Source of the DNA: Lepeophtheirus salmonis | Taxonomy: Eukaryota; Arthropoda; Copepoda; Siphonostomatoida; Caligidae | DNA: 64,000 nt | NCBI RefSeq assembly: GCF_016086655.4 | Contig: NC_052140.2 | Coordinates: forward strand, 15,066,001-15,130,000 | Direction of reading: 5' to 3' | Shown here: positions 22,533 to 33,942 of the stretch, in pieces | Layout: each line of letters starts with the position of its first letter | Position numbering within the stretch: position 1 is the first letter of the stretch | Position numbers and translations under genes: made by a program | Notes under the pieces: generated by a model | What the model saw: the letters and a program-made list of their open reading frames with translations, nothing else | Told to the model about the DNA's origin: nothing | The model's database searches: none

Positions 22533-23013
22533 CAAGGGGGTCTGCAGAGGTGGAAGTGCATTAGCCTTCCCCCACCCCCCAATTAAAAAAAGTAAAGGAA
22601 TTTTTCCTTTTCTTCAACTCAAAAATTTAATATTTGAATTTTTTTGTGGATTTTTGGAATTTTTTTAAAAAAAAAAACATAATTTTTATCAATAGATTTT
22701 GGATATTTTTTAAACCAAATTTATCATTAAAGTTTTTTTTTTTTTTGTAAAGATCTGAGAACTATTGAATTAATTTCAAGAAAATGTAATATTTAAAATT
22801 AAATTTTCTAAATTTTTTTATCAAATAGTTGTGGATTTCTGATTTTATTTACCCAAAAATTGTTTTTGTGTAAATAGCTGTGGATTTTTGAAATTTTTTT
22901 TCCAAAAATTTAATTTTTTAAAGATCTTTTGTAAAATAATAATTTTAGAACTTTTTGTTCTAAAATTAAATTACCCCCTCAAAAAAATATATATAATCCT
23001 GCAGACCCCCCTG
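22533..23013. mobile_element. A/T-rich non-autonomous element, family R3 (copy 2)
   Basis: Left end CAAGGGGGTCTGCAGAGG, followed by ccttcccccaccccccaatt. Right end, read on the minus strand, CAGGGGGGTCTGCAGGATTA. The inner parts of the two ends (GGGGTCTGCAG) are good inverted repeats. Interior units include gtaaatagctgtggattttt and gaaattttttttcc. No target duplication was recognised. Confidence 0.7.
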
Positions 23014-23014
23014 C

Positions 23015-23480
23015 TAGATGGAACTAGCTTTGTTACACTCTAAAAAGAAGATATTTTGAGGATCTAACTAGTCTGATACATTTGAAACAGGCCTGTCTCA
23101 ACATCTTCCTTCTCGTCTCTGGCTTTACATAGATAGCCTGATACTATTTTTTACAGAAAAATGTTTAGAAAGAGCAAAATCTCCAGCCTAATCAATGTAC
23201 TTGGTTCGAACCGTATCATAATCTCTAAAATTTAAATATTAATCCGTTAAGTACTAGCAAATCGTTGGAGAAAATAACTGCAATATTTTCGTTAGATCAC
23301 TGGTACTCCATACACACCTACATACATTGAGGAAGAATAGATATAACTAAGTATTCATATAATAATAATATATGAGCCTTCTTGGAAGGGAACTCCAATG
23401 AATTTCTAATTAAGATATGTTGCAATGTAGGATTTTGCAGTAAAAAGGAAAAAAATTGAAGCAGTCTTTTCTATGTATAT
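23015..23480. other. stretch without recognised gene
   Basis: Nothing readable. Confidence 0.55.
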
Positions 23481-23482
23481 AT

Positions 23483-24085
23483 TAGTGTTGATACTCGGTC
23501 CATGATTGATTTTTTTTTCTGGTTCATCTTCAAGTGATTTTATTCTTCATTGACGTGAACCAATAATTACGATCAGATTGAAATTCAAACGGTCAACCAA
23601 AATTAAAATCCTTTACCAAAATTCAGACTCTGAAACAAAATTTTACTTTTCTAAAAAAAACTTCATTGATTTTTTTCCCCCTTTTCTTTTCTAAAAAAAA
23701 AATTCAATAACTTTCCTTCAATTTTTTCTTTCTAAAATATCGTTGGACCAAATTAACACCGAATTAATATGTAATAAGTGATTTATTGGATGTCCAAACC
23801 GAAACTGAATACTATTCTATTACTAATTAGGTTCTTTAAAGAAACTCGGTCTACAAAGATGGGTCTCCCGAAAGGATAAATCTTAACTGGTCTATTTCAA
23901 AACTCAGTTCAGAATGTTAACTGTTGATGACGTCATGTAAAGTATGTGTACAATTCGTATTTTTGGATATAAGGAGATAATTTACATCGATAGAGTGAGA
24001 TCCAAAAAATGTGTTCATCTGGTGAGACCAAGCAAAAATATGTCCGCCGCGATTTGAAAGTGATTAAATTTTAGATTATGATCGG
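23483..24085. repeat. R1-related repeat, copy with extended right part
   Basis: Begins TAGTGTTGATACTCGGTCC, the R1 left end. From about 23810 it matches the reverse complement of 31440-31700, sharing ggttcttt...cggtc.acaaagat, aagtatgtgtacaattcg, tataaggaga, atcgatagagtgaga, tggtgagacca and cgcgatttgaaagtgatt-type blocks. It also contains TGACGTCA at 23928-23935. The right end is not defined. Confidence 0.55.
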
Positions 24086-24089
24086 AGCA

Positions 24090-24500
24090 TATTGTTACCT
24101 TTATTGCTTTGTATAATGCAACCTTTCTTCCAAAAAGAAACGGGGAAAAGGTCCCAAAATCAGTTCTTAGTCAGATAATTCTTAATAACTATATGGACTT
24201 TTTTCATTGTTGGTAATTGTTTTTGGTATACAAAGAGCTAGTTCTAATTCGACCATTGACAGTTCAGAACCTTGTTTAAGAGAAAAATAGCAGGGAAATC
24301 GACTACTGAGAACAAATACATTAGATATTTCTGTGGAATTGGCCTATCAAAATCATTTAAGACTGAACTGAATCATTTTCATGCGAAAAATTAAACAAAA
24401 AAGAAGTTTGAGTCCCGTTTGACATTTTGAACTAGGTATTATCAGTGAAAAAAAGAATTATGATAATCGAAGAGTCTTTTTGTAGTAGCTATATGAACAA
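24090..24500. other. stretch without recognised gene
   Basis: Nothing readable. Confidence 0.55.
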
Positions 24501-24504
24501 ATGT

Positions 24505-24610
24505 TTTTATTTTCCAAAGCTGTTATCATTATGGTGAAAGAAAGAACAATAAGTATAAAGTAATCACTAGTGTGTAAAAGACGAAAAGTAACACTGTAAA
24601 GTTGTTTCTT
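24505..24610 (+). repeat. dispersed repeat R4, 5' half
   Basis: Contains aagctgttatcattatgg, aagtaatcactagtgtg, aaaagacgaaaagtaacact and gtaaagttg, in the R4 order. It stops abruptly at the transposase fragment beginning near 24617, which suggests interruption by that insertion. Confidence 0.65.
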
Positions 24611-24619
24611 AGTTTAAGT

Positions 24620-24817
24620 TTAAGTGCGTTTCTTGTTCTTAGAATAATCATAAGTTTTTCTTGCGGGTGTTCTCAACCCATCAGACTCCTTAAAAGCCTT
24701 GCCAACATCGTAAATAGTTGATTTGGGCAGCTTCATGAACTCAATAATTTCCTTGGGCGTGCAACCAGAACGGAGGCACACAACAATGGCGGTAAAGAGT
24801 TCGTATATAGAGAACAT
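24620..24817 (-). pseudogene. Tc1-like transposase, N-terminal domain (family T-A, copy 2)
   Basis: A 65-codon uninterrupted minus-strand frame with FTAIVVCLRSGCTPKEIIEF and KLPKSTIYDVGKAFKESDGL: a well-preserved helix-turn-helix. Residue for residue it parallels 16276-16430 (TIIVLLRSRHTQKDII, KLLKSTVYDIAKAFKDSEGL), so both are one family. After LRTPARK the frame ends in lysine-rich sequence and a stop. No catalytic domain follows on this strand. The 5' end lies toward 24817 and diverges from another transposase on the plus strand at 25014. Confidence 0.75.
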
Positions 24818-25013
24818 CTCAAAGATTTTGTATTTTTTCTAAGAAAGTTTTGTCAGATCAAACATACACAACGAGGACTCAAAAATTAGAATCTTCTTCG
24901 AGACTGACTAACATGAGTTCTAAAAGTCTGACAATATAGTACTTGGCACCATTGGAAAGAACGGAATGAAAGCTATAATTTGATGTTTGTTTGGTTTTTA
25001 TGCAATCAAAAAC

Positions 25014-25350
25014 GTCTGACTAACAAACAAAACTAAAGAGGTGTGTGATCTCCTCCGCATACATGGCACACATGTCGATCCCAAGGAGATCTCAGCCATT
25101 GCCAATGTGTCCCTGCCACCATCTACAACACCGGAAAGTGATGAACAACTCCGACACGGTCTCCGGGAAGTTTGAAAGCTGAGGATATTGAGAAAGGCAA
25201 CACGGACGTCTACTATAAGTTCTTCTAGTACAATATCTTGCCATATTTGAAGAGCACGTTGCCCTGGGACAAATATGTGCTTACACAATACAGTGCCCGG
25301 CACACACGTCCAAGAAGATGCAGCATTTCTACAAGGAGAACATTGCCCTT
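25014..25350 (+). pseudogene. Tc1-like transposase, internally deleted
   Basis: The plus strand reads EVCDLLRIHGTHVDPKEISA and IANVSLPTIYNTGK, a helix-turn-helix. After stops and a deletion it continues in the core with NILPYLKSTLPWDKYVLTQY, matching VLPWLKxxYPxxxYVxTQD, then SARHTRPRR or, in the alternate frame, CPAHTSKKMQHFYKENI, matching (QDG)APxHTSKK. The catalytic Asp after TQ is replaced by Tyr. The sequence then breaks directly into repeat R3. The 119-codon minus-strand frame over this region is its shadow. The family differs from the fragment at 24620-24817. Confidence 0.75.
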
Positions 25351-25977
25351 CCCCCAAAATTAAGGATTTTTTGCTTTTTACTAGAAAATTTAGTATTTGA
25401 TTTTTTTTTTAATTAATATTTGAAATTAAATTAAATTTTTCATTTTTTTACCAAAAAACTTATCTTCTGTGAATAACTGAAATTTTCTAAATTTTTCTCG
25501 ACAAAATTAAATGTTTGAAATTTAATTTTACAAATGTTTTTCCCAAAAATTAATTTTTTTGTGAACAGGTATGGATTTTGAAATTTTTTTCCAAAAAATT
25601 TAATTTGTTATGAACAGGTGTAGATTAAAAAAAAAATCCAAATAAATTAATTTTGGAGAGTAGCTGTAGATTTAAAAAAAAAAAATTAAAAAAGCAAAGA
25701 TTAATTTTTTCTTTCAACAACTATAAATTGTTGAATTTTTTTTTTTTTTTTTTTTTTTTTTTGAGAGAAGCCATGAATTTTCCCAATTTTTTTCGAAAAA
25801 ATGTTATGTTTAAATTTTTTTTCCAAAAAAAATAGTTTTTTCATGATAACTATGGATTGTCGAAATTTTGACAAAAAATTAAAAAAATTCAAATTTTTTA
25901 TCCATTCCAAAAACCAAGCCCCCCTTCAAAAAAAAAAGATACACATATAATCTTATATAATCTTGCAGACGCCCCTG
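25345..25977. mobile_element. A/T-rich non-autonomous element, family R3 (copy 3)
   Basis: The right end, read on the minus strand, is CAGGGGCGTCTGCAAGATTA. The left part starts inside the element (cccccaaaattaagga, ttgctttttactag). The interior holds at least four degenerate units beginning near gtgaataactgaa (25468), gtgaacaggtatggattt (25560), tgaacaggtgtagatt (25611) and gagtagctgtagattt (25656). A run of about 24 T lies at 25738-25762. The two short frames here, one per strand, are low-complexity artefacts. Confidence 0.65.
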
Positions 25978-25979
25978 TA

Positions 25980-26420
25980 ATTAGTGTACATTTTGAATAA
26001 TGTATTTAAGGGCCACCTTGTAAAAGAAAGTTTGGTCTGTAACCGAGTCTTAGCACTAGTTTGTCTTTGCCTACTTATTTATGGAGTAGACATAACAAAT
26101 GTATATTGTACTTGTTTGCTACAAGGCAGCAGCATGGCTGTCCATAAGTAGATTATTAATATTCAAAAGGCATCTATGTACCTATGTAGTTTAAGAACAT
26201 GAGAAATCAAAAGTTACATATATGTAAGTGGATATAATTTTATGTACATATCTATGTATAATATATTTTGTATCAGAAAAATAAGGAGTATAAAACAAAC
26301 GAGGTGTTCACACGAAAACAGGTTGGCCTCATTTCCATACCACTAGTAGTAGTTGTAGACACATATTACCTATTATACATATGACCCAAGATATTGACAT
26401 CCCCTCTAAATCTGTGTATT
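25980..26420. other. stretch without recognised gene
   Basis: Nothing readable. TA-rich simple sequence near 26220-26270. Confidence 0.55.
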
Positions 26421-26421
26421 T

Positions 26422-27229
26422 TAAGTTGGGGAAAAAGTAATTTCGTATTTCCCGCCCTACTTAATGAATTAAGTATATCTTGTTCATTATTGGGCTCATT
26501 GGATCACACAATAGTGCGTTGTAAAGGTATTAGTCTATACTACAAATGCGTGAATTATTCAATGTTGAGTATATCGGTCTCAAAGGAAGAAATTTGCCAT
26601 ATTATACATTTTGACTAAAACAAGGGAAAACAAGTCAGTGACCATGAAAATTTGCAATGTATTCGGGACCAATACTCTTTCAGTTCTGGTGTATTGTAGG
26701 TGAATGATGTTCCAGGAATTGACAGGACTTTCCTCGAAAATGTCCATAAAATCATTGAAAATATCGAGATATTAGCAGTCGATCATAAAACCGTTTTGAA
26801 CCATTAGCAGGAATCCGGGTACAAAAAAATACTCGAATACTGGAGGATTCATGTTTCATCAAGACATACCCAGGATGCATACATCTCGATGACGCTCTAG
26901 AATCTCCAGGAGATCTGAATGGAAGTTCTTATGCATCCCCCTTCCCATTCCGGACATGGCAACAATTGACTACTACCTTCTCTTGTCTATGGCAACGCAC
27001 TTGGGGGAACAAATTGGGCCTCAATAGAAGCCTGTGAAAATTGGTCCAAATTTTTTGCCATTAGGGACAAGAGCTTCTAGGCAAAGGGCATTATGATGTT
27101 GGATTCTTGTTGGCAACCATTTGTCAAAGAGAATGGGGCATGCTTGGCTTAAACTGGATAATTGTAACACCCCTTATAAAGTATTGAAATAAAGTAAAAA
27201 ATTACGAAATTACTTATTCTCCAACCTAT
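26422..27229 (+). mobile_element. mariner element, internally deleted, both terminal repeats present
   Basis: Left end agttggggaaaaagtaattt, right end (minus strand) aggttggagaataagtaatt, both followed by cgta and bordered by TA as expected for mariner. The element is about 805 bp, against about 1.3 kb for complete mariners, so roughly 0.5 kb is missing. A decayed transposase lies between the ends on the plus strand. Confidence 0.85.
26580..27165 (+). pseudogene. mariner transposase, decayed and internally deleted
   Basis: Short frames in order: EEICHIIHFD, then KFAMYSGPI, corresponding to the KxICxVYGxxxV region of the N-terminal domain. Next is FMFHQDIPRMHTSR, matching the catalytic LHQDNARPHTS block. 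SEWKFLCIPLPIPDMATIDY and YLLLSM follow, matching the GWExLxHPPYSPDLAPSDYHLF block with the third catalytic Asp preserved in shifted form. Further on come LPLGTRASRQRAL and, in another frame, GIMMLDSCWQPFVKENG, the normal C-terminus. Stops and frameshifts are frequent. The 74-codon frame at 26394-26618 overlaps only the element's start. Confidence 0.8.
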
Positions 27230-28610
27230 AATAAAGGAGTTTGTATTTGTTGGTGTCTTATATGGGCACCCACAGCGTTGGGAAAAAAAATGTTTTGGCA
27301 GATCAATGAGACTAGATAAGGGGTTAAGTTTTAAATAAAAAAGTGACTTGTGTCTTAAAAAATATACTAAACATATTTAAACGATTTATATTTATTTAAA
27401 AACAAAAAGTTATTGGTAAGAAAATAAATTTTTGAAAATTGAAAAAATTTCTTTAATTTTTCTGGTACAAAAAATGGATTTTCAATTGAATATTGGATTT
27501 TTAGATTCAAAACAGTTAGTTGAACTTTGTCTAAAGATTTGTTAGCAAAAAATTGGACACATAAAACTTTATGTTTAACTAAAATATCTGTCGTTTTCAA
27601 AATAATTCTTCAATTTTTATCATTTTTTTTCTATTTATTTTATGGAACATCAACTTTCAATTCTAAAGCAGAAATGCCACAAAACTATGCATTTTGGTCA
27701 TAAAATTATAAGCTTTAGCATTAAAGCAATATAGAGTTTTCAATTTCCGGAATATTTTATTACTTAATTTTTGCAATATTTGCAAAAATGAACCAGTCAT
27801 TGAGAGTTATTTTTTCAATGACATATTTTTCAATCAGTTTTTTATTTTCCAAGTACGAAAAAAAGCTTATCCAGGTTTGATAACATAAATATAGTATTTC
27901 CAATAAAATTTTGATATTTTCGTTACATATTTTAAATGTAAAAAGTTTTAACATTTATATGAGTAAATCATTTTCTCCCCCCCAAAAAAAAAAAAAAACC
28001 CAATTAACAAGCAGCTGATATTAATACAGATCGAAAATCAATAGTACCATATACTTCGCTTCCGCCTTCTCCTTTATTTATTTCTTTCTTTACCAAAGTG
28101 TCAAATCGAACTATATACTTATATTGAAATACATTCAATTCCTTTAGCAGATAAAAAGTTTCTTAATAGGGGGGATGGGCTACAGACGACCCTTCATCCC
28201 CCCCCCAACGTTTTCATTCACTTGCTCAATACAACCACGAATGGTATCTGGATCAAGAAGAGATTTAGCCCCTCGTAAAAACTCAACCGTTATATTTTGA
28301 TAAACTTAATTATTTATTTTGATATATATATATTTTCTCTTTACTTGACCATATGTTGGCATCCACTCCGACAATCATACATATGTACATATGTAACTAC
28401 ATAACAAACAAGCATATATACTTGATACCTAGGTATAATACCTATATAAATGTGTTATATTTTTGATAAAGGAGCCTAAATTTGCATTTTATAATATGAT
28501 TTTTTTAATACGAAGACTTCTTCTAATACATAAAACTTGTTTAATATATACAAGTCATAACAATAAAATATTACGAGAATTATTTGAATCATAATATATA
28601 TATATTTATA
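27230..28610. other. A/T-rich stretch without recognised gene
   Basis: Short minus-strand frames (60-77 codons) have lysine/phenylalanine-rich low-complexity translations. A C-run followed by an A-run near 27978-27999 and one near 28197-28207 resemble R3 edges but lack R3 ends. Confidence 0.55.
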
Positions 28611-28616
28611 TATATC

Positions 28617-29030
28617 TACAGAGTGCATATTGAAAAACGACCAATGAAACAAGCTCATTTTTGGTTAGGAAAATAGTAAAATACATGCTAAACATAAAAA
28701 TTTTTAATACAGGGTAGAATTTTAAATTTGGAAAATGTAAGGATAATCTCACTCAACATAACCTCTGTTGACCTCAATAACGGCTTTGATTTGGGATCTA
28801 ATTTCTGCACATGACCTTGAAACTAGAGCCCAATCTAAATTATTTTATTTGATGACAAGGGAGTCGATCAAGGACTTGTCAGTAGTGTGAAGATATCAGT
28901 TGGCGTTTGGGGGGAGTTAGGAAGCCAAATTATTTTTCACAGCTAGTTGCAACGGTGCTCTAGGAGCAAATTCTGAGTCTTTTTGGGGATGTAACAAGGA
29001 ACGGAGTCCTTGTGTCAGTCTCATGGACGT
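28617..29030 (-). pseudogene. Tc1-like transposase, C-terminal part with terminal repeat
   Basis: The left border TACAGAGTGCATATTG resembles the TACAGAGTG ends at 8.28 and 10.62 kb. On the minus strand one frame reads RSCAEIRSQIKAVIEVNRGY and VE then stop at about 28754, a good match to the Tc1 C-terminus (CxxFRxRLxAVIxAxGGxIE). Upstream, decayed sequence to about 29030 probably holds the preceding core but is frameshifted beyond safe reading. Confidence 0.65.
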
Positions 29031-29310
29031 TCATGGTAATCATTACATTCTATTATTCACCAAAATCATCACAACAGCGCACCTGCGTTCTGCGTCTGAA
29101 AATGTAATAGGCTTGAAATATTATGTTGTTGACTCCATGGCAGTTTTTTGGCTACTAATTGAAACGTTTATATGTATATTTCACCTCAACAAACGCATTC
29201 CCAATTTTTTCATCATATGTGATGGCAAAATTGTTGTTAAAAATAATAAATATACTCTTTATTTAGAAGCAATGAAACTTTGTGTTCGATAGCTTGACCA
29301 AAATATCAGG

Positions 29311-29515
29311 AGTGAAAATGATTGAACAACAAAGAAAAAGACAAACAATCGAATATCTCTTTGACATGTATTTGAGTAAAGAAGACATTGCCGATATTGT
29401 TGTTGGAGTAGATGTCCACTTTCTTTGGGCATACAACATGTCAAAGTTGCTGGGTTAGGAACTATGAATGTCCTTGAAAGTAGTGGGCACAAAAAGAAGC
29501 GAAATCCTCCCATCA
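29311..29515 (+). pseudogene. Tc1-like transposase, N-terminal fragment
   Basis: The plus strand reads MIEQQRKRQTIEYLFDMYLS then KEDIADIVVG, resembling a Tc1-type first helix-turn-helix. It is followed in a shifted frame by LESSGHKKKRNPPII, resembling the GSGxKKKRTP linker. No catalytic region follows. It is on the opposite strand to the C-terminal part at 28617-29030. The 89-codon frame between them (29023-29292) shows no motif I recognise. Confidence 0.5.
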
Positions 29516-29559
29516 TTATTTTTTTTGGGGGTGGAGATCTATCATGATTTTACATCAGT

Positions 29560-31340
29560 ATAAGGAGTTTACCAAAGCTATCATCATCAAGGAATGGATC
29601 CTGAAGATTTTACTATTGTTTTTCCTCAGTAATGTACCCAGACACATACGGGCTTTCCAAATTCTAGAAAGGACCCAGAATATTGTTTTTATTTCTATTT
29701 AAATCATGACCTTTTAATTTGAATTTTATTATTATTTTTTGAAGTAATTAGCAATATAATGAATTACAAATATATAATATTAAAACATCTCTAAGTAGTA
29801 GTCACAGGGATGCCATCCTTCATTTAAAAATAAACGATTGTTAAGTACAATAATTTAGAATGTAGTTTAAATTCAGTCGTTTTAGTATAATAAAACTATC
29901 GTTTTGTGCAGACACATTACTCTATCATAGTCCTCTAGTTTTACAGCATTGCCTTGAGTCGAGGTTTTAATGAGGACTAGTGGACAACATTTACCTCAAT
30001 CAAGTACAGTGCGTTTGTTGGTTAATCTATTTTAGAGTGTTTTTTAGAACTGCGTCACTACTTGATCCGGGAGATAAAAATGTAGAAACGAGTTGATGTA
30101 GCTAAATCTCAGCGTCTCATATTACACAAGGGAAGTTCATCATGTATTGTATCACACACCCTTTATTAGAAAATGAAATAAAAAAAAACCGTATAAAAAA
30201 AGCATAAAATCATTTAGTAATATTTTGCAAATTATTTCCAAAATAGGGAATTACTGTTCAATAATTGTGACGAAATGATGGGGACTTAATCAGAGCTAAT
30301 TCTAATTCAATGAACCAACGTTGTTAGGAACTCTATTTAGTTTGTGGGGAAAACATCTACAGCTCACCATGAAATATATGGCGTACTTTTTTGTGTTAGT
30401 GATGCAAGGCGGTAACAAAGTTTGTCTGTCTGTTTGTCGACGCCAAATAACTCCAAGCTACGTCACCTACTCTTTCTATAACATAAGTTATATGCCTTAA
30501 AAATTGAGTTATTAGTATTGTGGACGTACTCATCTAGGACCGAAGACTCCAGTACCCTTCAGTATAGCCTCGTCCAATCTGGTTCAGTCCTGCATATGAG
30601 TCCTAAAACTAATACAATTTTGTCCTTTAGTATGTCACTCAATTTTATTTCATATTTCTTTAATCAGTTCTAGTACTGACAGTCATGATAAATTATTCTA
30701 TATACCAATAGGAAGGGTCCTTTAGACTGAACTAAACTGGAATGAATAAATAAGGACCAATTCAATAATAGTTATTGTATTAGACATTTTTCTTAGCGCA
30801 CTCCGTATATATGAAGGTACATACATATATTTCTTTTTCTTAATCAGAATACATTTTACTAAGTGGGTTTCTTTTGCTCCATAGATATGTATTATTTTAT
30901 ATTATATGATGTTCTATTATCATTACTATTTTCTTAGCCAGGTTCTTCTTGGTTTTTTTACGTCTGTAATGATTTAATGTAATTACTTCTTCGTGTTAGA
31001 AACTCATTCAACTCTTATATTATGTAGATATATATACATATAGAGGATTAAATCCGAATAGAGTTTGATGATATACACGCGTACCACCATCATCTACAAT
31101 CTACATTTATACACGAGTTAAGTAGGAAGGAGTGACGACATGGAAGAGGACGGGTAATAGAAAAAGAAGCACATACATCAAGCGCGGCGTTACCTCCCTA
31201 ACACAAAAATATATAGTGTATTTTATAGTTAGCTGTTGAAGTACTTGCTTTTCCCCCCTAATCTGTGTTTGGAACGTTATTGGTTGTATTAGAATTATAT
31301 TATTCGTAGCTCAATACAATTCCGAACAAACGGAACATGG
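29560..31340. other. stretch with only weak repeat signals
   Basis: A minus-strand end-like motif, TACGGAGTGCGCTAAG, lies at 30789-30806, but no partner end or transposase was found. The GGACC-rich segment at 30680-30780 resembles 2230-2450. The tttacgtctgtaatga segment near 30959 resembles 21231. Confidence 0.4.
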
Positions 31341-31420
31341 GACGACGTAGCTCAATGGACAATATGCTAGGGAAAAGTTATTACCTTGAGCTCAATGTGC
31401 GTAGAATTGCGCCCTGGTAG
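31341..31420 (+). repeat. possible tRNA-derived repeat (copy 2)
   Basis: gacgtagctcaatggacaat resembles the D-arm of tRNA-Arg. It is similar to 18610-18684 over about 70 bp. No cloverleaf or clear B box. Confidence 0.3.
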
Positions 31421-31439
31421 TTCCTAAAAAATAGACCAA

Positions 31440-31900
31440 AAATTAAACAATTTTAAATCGTGGATATATACATATATATATATTTTTTTTGGTCTCACAG
31501 TATGGATATATTTTATGGGGGTCTCTCTCTATCGACTGATTTCTTCTCCTTATACTGACTTTAACGAACTGTACACATACTTCCCATGACTTCATCAACA
31601 ATTCATTTTAAAAAAGGTTTGAATTGTGTTAAATGATCAAGATCGATTTTTGTGTTAGATTGATCTTTGTTGACCGAATTTCTGCAAAAGAACCGAATTA
31701 CTTATAAAATAAAACCATGTTTGAGTCCGGAAATCTGAGATTGTTTTAAGTTTAAGTTTGAATTAAAAATAGATATTTTTAAGTCGTCTACAATTCACTA
31801 CAATCATTAAAGAATAATTTCATAGTTGGTATAAATTGGGTAACTTTGAATGATTGAGCAGATAAGAGTTCACCTGTGACAATGGGTATAAAATGACGTC
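31440..31900. repeat. R1-related repeat, inverted copy
   Basis: The reverse complement matches 23810-24085 block by block (gaagtatgtgtacagttcg, tataaggagaagaaatca, gtcgatagagagagacc, ctgtgagacca, ggttctttt, cggtcaacaaagat). It contains TGACGTCA at 31894-31901. Ends not defined. Confidence 0.55.
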
Positions 31901-32229
31901 ACATATCTTTGTTTGTCTTGTTAAGAACTTAATTGATATAATAATCAGAAATCCGAATTGAAAGGAAATTATATTAAAACTCTGACTGACTTTGATGTTT
32001 GAATAAAAAATCACCCAATCAGCTTATTACCTAACGTTGAATTTGTAATATACCCTTTATACAATTTGCCATTGCTTATTTTTATTGTAGGACAGACTCA
32101 AGATGATAAATCTACAATAGCCAAAGTATACTAAAATACAATCTTAGTCGTCAGCAAACAGAAGCATTAATTGCGAGTTGCTAATGCTTTGAGAGTATAA
32201 TTTTTGCAAGTCGTGATACTATTGAAACT

Positions 32230-32508
32230 ATATCTGAATACATTTTTTTCTTATTCGGTCTTAATTTGTGTCTTTTACACGGATTAAAACCGATATTTGG
32301 ACAAAAATCGGTCTCAGACAATAAACTGATATTATATCATTATGATAGCGTCGATCACAATTTAGATTAATGAATAGAGATTGTACTAATCAGTTCATAG
32401 CGAAACGATACATTTGAAAGCTTAGTATGACGTCATCAAATGTGTATTAACTAATTAGATATATTTTTAACATCATCCACTGTTATTTAAATATCTAATC
32501 TGACACTA
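32230..32508. repeat. R1 repeat, partial copy
   Basis: Contains ttcggtcttaatttgtg, aaaaatcggtctcagac, tatgacgtcatcaa and the right end ctgacacta, in R1 order relative to 54901-55429. The left end is not defined. Confidence 0.5.
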
Positions 32509-32514
32509 ATATTT

Positions 32515-33225
32515 GTTTAGACAAAGATGGAACTTCCAGATCTTGCTCGTAGAATCGGTTCTTGTACCACTCTAGAACTGTATGACCAAATTACAACATT
32601 AAAAAGTGTAATAATTTCATTAAGTAAAATATTTGGAACCCTAAAATTTTGCTTAGAGTTTTAACCAACCTGTATTTTTACCAGTACTTTTATATCATTA
32701 AGCCTAATTTAAATACTAACAAACTTAATCACCTTCAATTATTTCCCCCTAAATTTATAAATGAATTATTATTGAATAATTGAAATAGTTTCCTACCAAA
32801 AGCAAAAAACAAAATATATATCTAATTAAATGAGGAATGCAAAAAAATCATTTCAAATTGAAGGAAGGATTAAATATAAAAAATCTGATGGAAAAAAAAA
32901 AACAATGTGAAAGATCACTTCACAAAACAAAACAAAAATGGAATTAAGGAATCACATCTTTACAAGATGATTTAGTTTTTAGTAGGATTTACGTTATACA
33001 TCTATATATATATATTCATATTAAAATAACAAATTTTGTACAACGATATAGTGTTGTCATGATGCCAATACTTTTGCACCGTTTTACGTATCAAAATTGA
33101 TACTTTTTCGGCTACAAATTAAAAACAATTAATGTGATTATCTCAACCTTACATTTATTTCCTATAAAAATAAAGATTCAATTGAGTTTTGTACAGCAAT
33201 TTGTTCAAAAATAATGGTCAATTAT
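32515..33225. other. A/T-rich stretch without recognised gene
   Basis: Nothing readable. A segment near 33045-33110 and one near 33670-33790 both contain cggtac/gatac motifs and may be two ends of an element like that at 38776-39147. Confidence 0.4.
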
Positions 33226-33229
33226 GGGT

Positions 33230-33530
33230 TTTTGAATTTTAGTTTGACCATGACCTTAAGTCTGACTAGACCTCCAAAAAGTTAATTAAAGTGGTGTAGC
33301 TCAATTTGTTCAGAAATTAAGGTTGAATTATACGATTTTAAAATTTGTGTTAGCTTGATCTTAAGCGTTGATCTCTCAAAAATTTTCTTTTAATATACAT
33401 AATCTTCCTTCAAAGTTTCATCTTAATCAATTTGTAACTCTTTCTGTGCTCAAGCATATAAACAAACCGAGGCAAAACGTAACTTCTGTTTAAGTTCATT
33501 GCTGAAAGTAAAAATGTTGGCAAGGTTTTT
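33230..33530 (-). repeat. dispersed repeat R5, degenerate copy
   Basis: On the minus strand, gaacttaaacagaagttacg is followed by segments like gatgaaactttgaaggaa and ggtcaaggt-type sequence, in the order of R5. More diverged than the copies at 17.1 and 42.8 kb. Confidence 0.4.
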
Positions 33531-33942
33531 GTTTGGGGGAACCAGTTTAGAAATTTGATGAAATTTAATAGTGATTATTTGATTGGCGGGAGCTTTTTTT
33601 TTTTTTTTTTTGCGTTATGGTGCTGCAAGTACAGATTTTATTACTAGTTGAGAATATTACCGTTATAAAAGGGTCAGTTCTCGGTACCCCTAGAGTACCG
33701 GTTTAGTACTTAGTACAGCATTATGGCGTTGTCAATGTTTTGTATCGGTTCGGTTACCTTCAATTTATATGGGTATTTTGATACTTGCAAAGGATTTATA
33801 CCTACTGGATCTCCATACATGATTTACGTGATAAGTTTATACCTCAATATCTTCGCAGCACTGATTTCCAAGTTTATAAAAGTGTGATCATCCGATTTAG
33901 CTGATAAAATATATAATATAATATAATACAAAACCCTTGAGA

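Noticed and set aside
24998..25357. 119-codon cysteine-containing minus-strand frame
   Set aside because: Antisense shadow of a plus-strand Tc1-like transposase relic whose motifs (NILPYLKS, HTSKK) are convincing.
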